NCBI RefSeq assembly: GCF_021726475.1
Contig: NZ_JAKJRU010000004.1
Coordinates: 186,001-250,000, forward strand
Length of the DNA stretch: 64,000 nucleotides
DNA from: Pseudomonas oligotrophica
Lineage (GTDB): Bacteria > Pseudomonadota > Gammaproteobacteria > Pseudomonadales > Pseudomonadaceae
Direction: 5' to 3'
The notes beneath the pieces were generated by a model. That model worked only from the letters and a program-made list of their open reading frames with translations. It was not told where the DNA came from and did not search any database. The translations under genes were made by a program, and so were the position numbers. Below, piece after piece: positions 27,453 through 34,741 of this stretch (position 1 is the first letter of the stretch; each line of letters opens with the position of its first letter).

Positions 27453-28700
27453 TTAGCGCGGGTTCTGCATGGTGGTCGGGTCGCTGGCCGGGAAGGTGTC
27501 GGCCACGGCCTGGTCCATCACCCGCTCCTCGCTGCCTTGGCTGTCGCGGCGCTGGGGCTGCAGCTCGACCTTGATCCAGCCGTTGTCGCGGCGGTCGAAG
27601 GCCTCGTAGGCGGCGATCACGTCGTTCATCGGCTTGACCTGGGTGAGCACCTTGGCCGGGTCGATGCGCCGGGCGAGGACCATCTCGATCAACCGCGGGA
27701 TGTACTTGCGGTGGTGGCAGTTGCCCATGTTGATGGTCAGGTTGCGGTTCATCGCTAGGCCGATGGGAAAGGTCATCGCATCCGGCGGGTAGACCCCGAT
27801 GATCGACAGGGTGCCGGCCTTGGCCAGCCCCTGGACGGCCCATTCCAGCGCCTGGGACGGTGCATCGCCCGGTTGCCACTGGCCATTGCGCGGCTGCCTG
27901 GGCTGGCTGCCGCAGCAGCCGTGCTCGGCGTCCACGCCGACCGCGTCGATGGCGCGGTCCACGCCGACGCCGCCGGTCAGCCGCTTGAGGGTTTCGACCG
28001 GGTCCTCGCGCTTGAAGTCGATGATCTCGGCGCCCTGGCTCTGCGCGGCGCGCAGGCGGTCGTCATGCTGGTCGATGGCGAACACGCGGCCGGCGCCGAG
28101 CAGCCGCGCGCTGGCGATGGCGAACTGGCCGACCGGGCCGCAGCCGAACACCGCGACGGTGTCGCCGCTGCCGATCTCGGCCATCTCGGCGCCGAAATAG
28201 CCGGTGGGGAAGATGTCCGAGAGCAGGATCGCCTGGTCGTCGCTGATGTCCGCCGGCAGCTTGACCAGGCCGATGTTGGCGAAGGGGATGCGCGCCTTCT
28301 CGGCCTGCAGGCCATGGAACGGCCCGGTGGCCGACGGCCCGCCGTAGAAGGCGGTGCCCGCGCCCATGCCGTTGGGGTTGGCAACGTCGCACTGGGCGAA
28401 GTAGCCGGCGCGGCAGTAGGCGCAGTTGCCGCAGGCGATGGTCGAGGGGATCACCACGCGGTCGCCGATCTTCAGGTTGCGCACGTCCTCGCCGAGCGCC
28501 TCGACAATGCCCACGCCCTCGTGGCCGAGGATGGTGCCTGGCTGCATGCCGCTGACGGTGCCGCGCACGAAGTGCAGGTCGGTGCCGCAGATGGCCGAAG
28601 CGGTGATGCGCACGATGGCGTCGGTCGGAGCCTCGATGCGTGGTTCGGGTACGTCTTGCAGGCGGATGTCGCCGATGCCGTGGTAGACAACTGCTTTCAT
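27453..28700 (-). CDS. Zinc-dependent alcohol dehydrogenase with PASDP tail
   Basis: A 415-residue medium-chain dehydrogenase. The GroES domain carries the catalytic-zinc Cys in ASAICGTDLHFV and His in LGHEGVGIVEALG; structural-zinc cysteines are in CGNCAYCRAGYFAQC. The Rossmann motif is VAVFGCGPVGQFAIASARLL. It resembles glutathione-independent formaldehyde dehydrogenase-like enzymes and, from memory, P. aeruginosa PA2158; the substrate is not known. The last ~20 residues, VADTFPASDPTTMQ, form a short motif seen at the ends of small Pseudomonas stress proteins. ATG 28700 follows GGAGA. The 260 bases before it, up to the LysR gene, show no gene. Confidence 0.88.
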   Translation of the reverse strand: MKAVVYHGIGDIRLQDVPEPRIEAPTDAIVRITASAICGTDLHFVRGTVSGMQPGTILGHEGVGIVEALGEDVRNLKIGDRVVIPSTIACGNCAYCRAGYFAQCDVANPNGMGAGTAFYGGPSATGPFHGLQAEKARIPFANIGLVKLPADISDDQAILLSDIFPTGYFGAEMAEIGSGDTVAVFGCGPVGQFAIASARLLGAGRVFAIDQHDDRLRAAQSQGAEIIDFKREDPVETLKRLTGGVGVDRAIDAVGVDAEHGCCGSQPRQPRNGQWQPGDAPSQALEWAVQGLAKAGTLSIIGVYPPDAMTFPIGLAMNRNLTINMGNCHHRKYIPRLIEMVLARRIDPAKVLTQVKPMNDVIAAYEAFDRRDNGWIKVELQPQRRDSQGSEERVMDQAVADTFPASDPTTMQNPR

Positions 28701-28960
28701 GGCTTCTCCGAGGTGGCGGCGGCCCCGTCCAGGCGTCGCCGGCCGGCAGTGATCGAAGCGCGGGAGCCGCTGTTGCCGCGCCCAGGGGCGCCGCCGCCAC
28801 CTTCGGGTGGCCAGGCACGAACTCCTCTCGGGCGGCCTGCGCGCGAGATTCCCTTCCCGGGCGGCAACGGCCGGCCCACTCATTCTTCCGACTTGTGCCG
28901 GCGGTGGCGGTTCATCTTTTCTGGCGCGGGGAGGGCGGCGGGCGCCGCCGTGCGAAGGCC

Positions 28961-29884
28961 TCAGCCGTGCCCGGCGATGGCCCAGGGCGCGGGGCCGGCG
29001 AAGACCTCGACCAGGTAGTCGATCATCACCCGCACCTTGGCCGGCGGGCGCCGGTCCGGCGGATAGACGGCATGGATACCACCCAGTTCGAGGGTCGGCT
29101 GGTCCAGTTCGAGGACCACCAGTTCGCCGCGGCGCAGCGCCTCGGCGACGATGAACTGCGGCTGGTAGATCACGCCCTGGCCGCCGACTGCCGCCGCCAC
29201 CAGCGCCGCGCCGTTGTTGGCGACCAGATTGCCGTGCACGGACGCGCGCACCTCGCCGTCGCGGCCGAAGGCCCAGCGGCGGTAGCCGGTCTGTGCCGAC
29301 AGGGTGTAGCCCAGGCAGTTGTGCTGCACCAGGTCGGCGACCTTGCGCGGCACACCGTGGCGATCCAGGTAGGCCGGCGCGGCGCAGACCAGCAGCGGGC
29401 AGTCGGCCAGTCGGCGCGCCTGCAGCGGGCTGTCGCCGAGCCGGCCGATGCGCACGGCCATGTCCCAACCGCCGTCGATCAGGTCCACCTGGCTGTCGGT
29501 CAGGCCCAGCTCCACGTTGACCGCCGGGTGGCGCTCGCTGAAGCCCGGCATCAGCGGGGCGACATGCTGGGCGCCAAAGGTCAGCGGCACGTTCAAGCGC
29601 AGCAGGCCGCTGGCCTCGACGCGCCGCGAGGCGATGCGCGCCTCGGTTTCCTCGATCTCCGGCAGGATGCGCTGGCAGGCGTCGAGGTAGTCGCTGCCGG
29701 CCTCGGTCAGGCTCAGGCGCCGGGTGCTGCGGTGGAACAGCTTCACCCCCAGGCGTGCCTCCAGCGCGTCGACATGCTTGGTCGCCATCGCCGGCGACAT
29801 GCCGAGCTGCCGCGCAGCCGCCGACAGGCTGCCGGCGCTGGCGGCGCGGATGAACACTCGCATGCCGGTGATGCGGTCGAGCAT
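28961..29884 (-). CDS. LysR-family regulator
   Basis: A 307-residue LysR regulator starting MLDRITGMRVFIRAASAGS. The helix-turn-helix covers AAARQLGMSPAMATKHVDALE and LFHRSTRRLSLTEAG. The effector domain follows and belongs to the CrgA-like group. It is divergent from the DODA-type dioxygenase, with about 107 bases between starts, and probably controls it (inference). The start at 29884 is chosen at the domain boundary; upstream in-frame codons add only a basic, unrelated tail. Confidence 0.88.
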   Translation of the reverse strand: MLDRITGMRVFIRAASAGSLSAAARQLGMSPAMATKHVDALEARLGVKLFHRSTRRLSLTEAGSDYLDACQRILPEIEETEARIASRRVEASGLLRLNVPLTFGAQHVAPLMPGFSERHPAVNVELGLTDSQVDLIDGGWDMAVRIGRLGDSPLQARRLADCPLLVCAAPAYLDRHGVPRKVADLVQHNCLGYTLSAQTGYRRWAFGRDGEVRASVHGNLVANNGAALVAAAVGGQGVIYQPQFIVAEALRRGELVVLELDQPTLELGGIHAVYPPDRRPPAKVRVMIDYLVEVFAGPAPWAIAGHG

Positions 29885-29991
29885 CGTGCATTTCCTTCTC
29901 TGGGTAGGAACTGTTGGCCGTGATTGGCGGGTTCTGCTCATGAAAGATGAAGCCGATACTGGCGTCCGTCAAACCCAACGAGGCCCAGGCC

Positions 29992-30813
29992 ATGACCCAA
30001 ACAGCATCTTCCAACGCGCTTATGCCGACCCTGTTCGTCCCGCATGGCGCGGGGCCGTGCTTCTTCATGGACTGGAACCCGGCCGATGCCTGGCAGGCGA
30101 TGGCCGGCTTCCTCAAGGGTGTGGCCGCGACGCTGCCGCAGCCGCCGAAGGCGATCGTGCTGGTTTCCGGCCACTGGCTGAGCCCGGCGTTCAGCGTGAC
30201 CGGCGCGCGCCAGCCGGGGCTGATCTTCGACTACTACGGCTTCCCGCCGCACACCTACGAGCTGACCTACCCGGCCCCGGGCGACCCGGCGCTGGCGGCC
30301 GAGGTGGCCCGCCTGCTCGGGCAAGCCGGCCTGCCGAGCGGGATCGACGAGCAGCGCGGCTTCGACCATGGCGTGTTCATCCCGCTCAAGCTGATGTTCC
30401 CCGAGGCGCGCATTCCGGTACTGCAGCTCGCCCTGCAGCAGGGGTTGGACCCCGCGGCACACCTGGCTGCCGGGCGGGCGCTGGCGCCGCTGCGCGAGCA
30501 GGGCGTGCTGATCGTTGGCAGCGGCATGAGCTTCCACAACATGCGGGGTTACGGCGACCCGCGCTTCGGGCCGATCTCCGACGAGTTCGACGCCTGGCTG
30601 ACCGCCGCGGTCGAGGCGCCGCCGGTCGAGCGCGACGCGCTGCTGCAGGCCTGGGCGCAGGCGCCGGCCGCGCGACTGTGCCATCCGCCACGTGCCGAGG
30701 AACACCTGATCCCGCTGATGGTCGCAGCCGGGGCCGCCGGCGAGAGCGCCGGGCAACGCGTGTTCAGCGACCGCGTCATGGAAACCACCCTGTCGGCCTA
30801 TCGCTTCGGCTGA
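29992..30813 (+). CDS. DODA-type extradiol ring-cleavage dioxygenase family protein
   Basis: A 273-residue LigB-family non-haem metal enzyme, YgiD-like. Metal-ligand histidines lie in LFVPHGAGP, VLVSGHWLSP, GFDHGVFIPLKLMFPEA and EEHLIPLM. Family members cleave catechols such as DOPA; the physiological substrate here is unknown. I place the start at 29992 because family homology begins with MPTLFVPHG shortly after; an ATG at 29947, preceded by GAAAG, would add 15 residues and is possible. DUF2218 follows in the same direction after 25 bases. Confidence 0.87.
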   Translation: MTQTASSNALMPTLFVPHGAGPCFFMDWNPADAWQAMAGFLKGVAATLPQPPKAIVLVSGHWLSPAFSVTGARQPGLIFDYYGFPPHTYELTYPAPGDPALAAEVARLLGQAGLPSGIDEQRGFDHGVFIPLKLMFPEARIPVLQLALQQGLDPAAHLAAGRALAPLREQGVLIVGSGMSFHNMRGYGDPRFGPISDEFDAWLTAAVEAPPVERDALLQAWAQAPAARLCHPPRAEEHLIPLMVAAGAAGESAGQRVFSDRVMETTLSAYRFG

Positions 30814-30838
30814 CGATCGTTCACAGGAGAACCGAAAC

Positions 30839-31126
30839 ATGCCTGCATCCGCCACGCAGATCGCCAGCGAGAACCCCGGCCGCCTGGTCAGGCGGCTGTG
30901 CAAGCACTGGGGGCACAAGTTCCCGGTCGAGACCGGCGAGCACCACGGCCGCATCGAGCTGCCCATCGGCGTCTGCACGCTGCATGACGATGCGCCGAGC
31001 CTGCGCGTGGCGCTGCAGGCGTCCAGTGCCGCCGACCTGGCGCGGCTGGAACAGGTGGTCGCCGACCACCTGCAACGCATGGCCAGCGACGAGAGCCTGG
31101 TGATCGCCTGGCAGCGCCAGGCCTGA
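30839..31126 (+). CDS. DUF2218 family protein
   Basis: A 95-residue cytoplasmic protein of the DUF2218 family. The diagnostic block is RLVRRLCKHWGHKFPVE, followed by GRIELPIGVCTLH and a C-terminal LEQVVADHLQRMA. Function is unknown; relatives often sit beside siderophore or redox genes. ATG 30839 has a clear CAGGAGA. It is probably cotranscribed with the dioxygenase. Confidence 0.82.
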   Translation: MPASATQIASENPGRLVRRLCKHWGHKFPVETGEHHGRIELPIGVCTLHDDAPSLRVALQASSAADLARLEQVVADHLQRMASDESLVIAWQRQA

Positions 31127-31129
31127 GCC

Positions 31130-31990
31130 TCAGTCGCGGTTGAGGGCGAGCGATTCCACCGGTTGGGCGAAGCGGAAGGGGATCGACACCAGGCCCTCGC
31201 CGATTTCCTTCTGCACCACGAAGTGCAGGTGCGGCCCGGTGCTGCGCCCGGTATTGCCGGACTTGCCGAGCAACTCGCCCTTGCCGACGCGCATGCCCGG
31301 GCGCACCGCGACCGAGCCGCGCTGCAGGTGCAGGTAGGCGCCGTGGGTACCGTCGTCATGCACGATGCGCACATGGTTGCCGGCCGGGTCGGGGAAGCGC
31401 CCGCCCTGGCCGTCGCGCACCTTGAGCACGGTGCCGGCGCGCGCAGCGATGATCGGTGTGCCCACCGGCATGGCGATGTCCACCGCGTAGCGCCCCTTGG
31501 GGGTGTTGTGGCTGTAGTCGCCGCCGGCACCCTGGGAAATGCGGAACGGGCCGCCGCGCCAGGGCAGCGCATAGGCATAGCCGCCGGCGGCCTTGCCGGT
31601 CAACCGCCGCGCCGGGTCCGGCGAGAAGATCAGCCCGTAGCTGAAGCTGTGGCGATACATCAGCGGGTAGCCGGCCTGGCGCTTGTTCAGCGTGGCGATG
31701 CGCAGCTGGCTGCGTGGCGGCACCGTCTTGCGGATCACGCCGTCGCGCAGGCCGGCGACGTTCACCAGCCGGCTCAGGCGCAGGGTCGCCTCGACCGGGA
31801 CGTCCAGCTCGTTGCGCACGTCCATCGCCTTGCCGCCGCCGGCACGGTTGACCAGCAGCCGCACGGTGGCCGGGCGCTTCTCGGAGACTTCGATGGGTTT
31901 GGCCACGGCGCCGGTCGCCGCGCCTGCGGGCACGGCCGCGCCGCCCAGGGCCAGGGCGATGGCAATGAAAAGGTGTCGGGTGTTTTGCAT
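31130..31990 (-). CDS. M23-family (LytM) peptidase
   Basis: A 286-residue exported protein: signal peptide LFIAIALALGGAAVPAGAA, an N-terminal beta-rich region, and a C-terminal LytM domain with the zinc ligands in SHNTPKGRYAVDIAMP and TGPHLHFVV. Intermediate motifs are GTPIIAARAGTVLKV and MRVGKGELLGKSGNT. All metal ligands appear to be present, so it should be an active peptidoglycan endopeptidase in the periplasm. It converges on DUF2218 with only three bases between the stops. Confidence 0.9.
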   Translation of the reverse strand: MQNTRHLFIAIALALGGAAVPAGAATGAVAKPIEVSEKRPATVRLLVNRAGGGKAMDVRNELDVPVEATLRLSRLVNVAGLRDGVIRKTVPPRSQLRIATLNKRQAGYPLMYRHSFSYGLIFSPDPARRLTGKAAGGYAYALPWRGGPFRISQGAGGDYSHNTPKGRYAVDIAMPVGTPIIAARAGTVLKVRDGQGGRFPDPAGNHVRIVHDDGTHGAYLHLQRGSVAVRPGMRVGKGELLGKSGNTGRSTGPHLHFVVQKEIGEGLVSIPFRFAQPVESLALNRD

Positions 31991-32151
31991 GGCCTGTGAT
32001 CCGTCACGGACAAGACAGCCTGCCTGCGGCCCGGCAGGACGAATCCGCTGCTCGTTGTTCGGTTGCCGCGCCGGTTCGGACTACGCAAACGTGACAGGGT
32101 TCACTGTTTGCCTGCGCCGGGCGTCCGTTGCCCAGGCGCAGGGCGGGCCAT

Positions 32152-34305
32152 TCAGGCTTCGTCGGCCTTGTACAGCTCCAGCAGCAACAGCGAGCGCCCG
32201 GTGACGGCGTACTCGTCGCCGAAGTCGAAGCGCTCCGGGCGCGCGGTCGGGTTGTTGGTGTCCACCAGGCGGTTCCAGTAGATGCCCTGCGGCACCTCCG
32301 GCAGGCTGAAGTTCACCAGGTCGTGGTGCGCGTTGACGATGATCAGCAGCGTCACGTCGGAGCCGGCGCGACGAATACCGGTCGGTTGCGCGCGGCCGTC
32401 GAGCAGCATGCCCAGGCAGCGGTTGTGCGGGTCTTCCCACTGCTCGATGCTCATTTCCTCGGCGTTGGGCGCCAGCCAGGTGACGTCCTTGACGCCCAGT
32501 TCCTCGTTGTAGGCGCCGACCAGGAAGCGGCTGCGGCGCAGCATGGGGAAGCGCTGGCGCAGGCGGATCAGCTTGCGCACGAAGGCCAGCAGGCCCTGGC
32601 TGTCCTCGCTGATGTCCCAGTTGACCCAGCCGATCTCGCTGTCCTGGCAATAGGCGTTGTTGTTGCCGTGCTGGGTGCGGCCGAACTCGTCGCCGGCGAC
32701 CATCATCGGCGTGCCCTGGGAGAACAGCAGGGTGGCGAAGAAGTTGCGCATCTGCCGGTAGCGCAGGGTGTTGATCTCCGGGTCGTCGGTCGGGCCTTCG
32801 ACGCCGTGGTTCCAGGAGAGGTTGTTGTCGCTGCCGTCGCGGTTGTCCTCGTCGTTGTCCTGGTTGTGCTTGTGGTTGTAGGACACCAGGTCCTTGAGGG
32901 TGAAGCCGTCGTGGGCGGTGACGAAGTTGACCGAGCTGAACGGCCGGCGGCCACGCTGGTTGTAGAGGTTGCCCGAGCCGGTCAGGCGCGCGGAGAAGTC
33001 GGCCAGCTTGCCGTCGTCGCCTTTCCAGAAGGCGCGCACGGTGTCGCGGAACTGGTCGTTCCATTCCGCCCAACCGGGCGGGAAGCCGCCCACCTGGTAG
33101 CCACCGGGGCCGCAGTCCCAGGGTTCGGCGATCAGCTTGGTCTTGGCCAGCACCGGGTCCTGGCGGCAGGCGACGAGGAAGCTGTGGCGCTCGTCGAAGC
33201 CGTCATGCTCGCGGCCGAGGATGGTCGCCAGGTCGAAGCGGAAGCCGTCGACGTGCATCTCGGTGGCCCAGTAGCGCAGCGAATCGGTGACCATCTGCAG
33301 CACGCAGGGGTGGCTCATGTCCAGCGTGTTGCCGGTGCCCGAGTCGTTGATGTAGTAGCGCTTGTCGTCGGGCATCAGCCGGTAGTAGGTGGCGTTGTCG
33401 ATGCCGCGCATGGACAGCGTCGGGCCCAGCTCGTTGCCTTCGGCGGTGTGGTTGTAGACCACGTCGAGGATCACCTCGAGGTCGGCGTTGTGCAGGTGCG
33501 CGACCATCTCCTTGAACTCGGAGATCTTGCCGCTGGCCAGGTACTTGGGGTGCGGGGCGAAGAAGGCGATGCTGTTGTAGCCCCAGTAGTTGCTCATGCC
33601 CTTTTCCAGCAGGTGCTGGTCCTGGACGAAACCGTGGATCGGCAGGAACTCGATGGACGAGACGCCGAGCTTGCGGATGTAGTCGATCACATCCGGCGTC
33701 TTGAAGCCGGCGAAGGTGCCGCGCAGTTCGTCCGGCACCGCCGGGTGGCGCATGGTGTAGCCGCGTACATGGGTCTCGTAGATGATCGTCTTGTCCCAGG
33801 GCACCTGCACCGGGTGGTCGCGGCCCCAGGTGAAGGCCGGGTCGATGATCTTCGACTTCGGCACGTAGGGCGCGCTGTCGCGCTCGTCGAAGCTGAGGTC
33901 GGCATCCTTGTGGCCGATGGTGTAGCCGAACAGCGCCTCGGACCAGCGCAGTTCGCCCACCAGCTGCTTGGCATAGGGGTCGATCAGCAGCTTGTTGGCG
34001 TTGAAGCGGTGGCCGGCGTCCGGCTCGTAGGGGCCATGGACGCGGTAGCCGTAGATCTGCCCGGGGTGCGCGTCGGGCAGGTAGCCGTGCCAGATCTCGT
34101 CGGTGTACTCGGGCAGCTCGATGCGCTCGATCTCGGTCTCGCCCTTGTCGTCGAACAGGCACAGCTCGACCTTGGTGGCGTGCGCCGAGAAGATCGCGAA
34201 GTTGACGCCGAGGCCGTCCCAGGTGGCGCCCAGCGGGAACGGCAACCCCTCGCGGATTCGCGAGGGGGTCAGGACCTGCGGGGCAAACGGTTTCTTCTTG
34301 CTCAT
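32152..34305 (-). CDS. glgX: Glycogen debranching enzyme GlgX
   Basis: A 717-residue GH13 isoamylase-type debranching enzyme that hydrolyses alpha-1,6 branches of trimmed glycogen. An N-terminal CBM48-like domain (LGATWDGLGVNFAIFSAHA) precedes the barrel with VDGFRFDLATILGR (nucleophile Asp), LIAEPWDCGPGGY (acid Glu) and FVTAHDGFTLKDLVSYNHKHN (third Asp). Start 34305 has GGAG five bases upstream; a GTG two codons earlier is less likely. It heads the end of the storage-sugar block; the maltodextrins it releases feed TreY and MalQ. Bases 32001-32151 show no gene. Confidence 0.95.
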   Translation of the reverse strand: MSKKKPFAPQVLTPSRIREGLPFPLGATWDGLGVNFAIFSAHATKVELCLFDDKGETEIERIELPEYTDEIWHGYLPDAHPGQIYGYRVHGPYEPDAGHRFNANKLLIDPYAKQLVGELRWSEALFGYTIGHKDADLSFDERDSAPYVPKSKIIDPAFTWGRDHPVQVPWDKTIIYETHVRGYTMRHPAVPDELRGTFAGFKTPDVIDYIRKLGVSSIEFLPIHGFVQDQHLLEKGMSNYWGYNSIAFFAPHPKYLASGKISEFKEMVAHLHNADLEVILDVVYNHTAEGNELGPTLSMRGIDNATYYRLMPDDKRYYINDSGTGNTLDMSHPCVLQMVTDSLRYWATEMHVDGFRFDLATILGREHDGFDERHSFLVACRQDPVLAKTKLIAEPWDCGPGGYQVGGFPPGWAEWNDQFRDTVRAFWKGDDGKLADFSARLTGSGNLYNQRGRRPFSSVNFVTAHDGFTLKDLVSYNHKHNQDNDEDNRDGSDNNLSWNHGVEGPTDDPEINTLRYRQMRNFFATLLFSQGTPMMVAGDEFGRTQHGNNNAYCQDSEIGWVNWDISEDSQGLLAFVRKLIRLRQRFPMLRRSRFLVGAYNEELGVKDVTWLAPNAEEMSIEQWEDPHNRCLGMLLDGRAQPTGIRRAGSDVTLLIIVNAHHDLVNFSLPEVPQGIYWNRLVDTNNPTARPERFDFGDEYAVTGRSLLLLELYKADEA

Positions 34306-34371
34306 GAACACTCCATGGTCAGACTCGAATGGGCCTGGCTCCGGGACGGCAGCGGTACGGCGTGGCGGGGG

Positions 34372-34719
34372 TCAGGCTTGCGGCTTGGCGCGACTGGCCC
34401 GCGGCTTCTTGACCTTTTCCGGTGCACCGGCGGCGGCCTCGGTGCCCGCCTTGGGTGCGGCCTGGCTGGCCTTGGCGCCGGCGCGGGTGGCGCGCGGCTT
34501 GGCCGCGGAGGGCGTGGCGGCCGCCGTCTCGATCGCCTTGGCGGCCGGCTTGCGCGCGCGGTTGGCCGCCGGTTTCACGCTGGCCGCCAGCGGGGTTTTC
34601 TCCGCTTCGACCAGCTTGCGGGCCATGTCCCAGTGGCGTTCGTCCTGGCCGTGCGGGCAGCCTTCGGATTGCCAGATCTGGTAGGCGAATTCGCGGATGC
34701 GTTGATCTTCTGAAGTCAT
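34372..34719 (-). CDS. DUF2934 protein with Ala/Lys-rich tail
   Basis: A 115-residue protein. The first ~45 residues are a DUF2934 domain: QRIREFAYQIWQSEGCPHG and ERHWDMARKLVEAE. The rest is a low-complexity tail rich in Ala, Lys, Pro and Arg, reminiscent of histone-like tails, so nucleic acid binding is possible but unproven. ATG 34719 follows AGGAG at ten bases. It lies between glgX and treY on the same strand, the position held in memory by PA2161. Confidence 0.85.
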   Translation of the reverse strand: MTSEDQRIREFAYQIWQSEGCPHGQDERHWDMARKLVEAEKTPLAASVKPAANRARKPAAKAIETAAATPSAAKPRATRAGAKASQAAPKAGTEAAAGAPEKVKKPRASRAKPQA

Positions 34720-34741
34720 TGTTTGGATTCTCCTGGTTGAT

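Noticed and set aside
28701..28960. Small gene between the Zn dehydrogenase and LysR genes
   Set aside because: Short frames are low complexity and lack a ribosome site.
27453..30116. 887-codon frame that runs through the Zn dehydrogenase
   Set aside because: Dehydrogenase homology starts at 28700 with its own ribosome site; the rest is read-through opposite or out of frame with the LysR gene.
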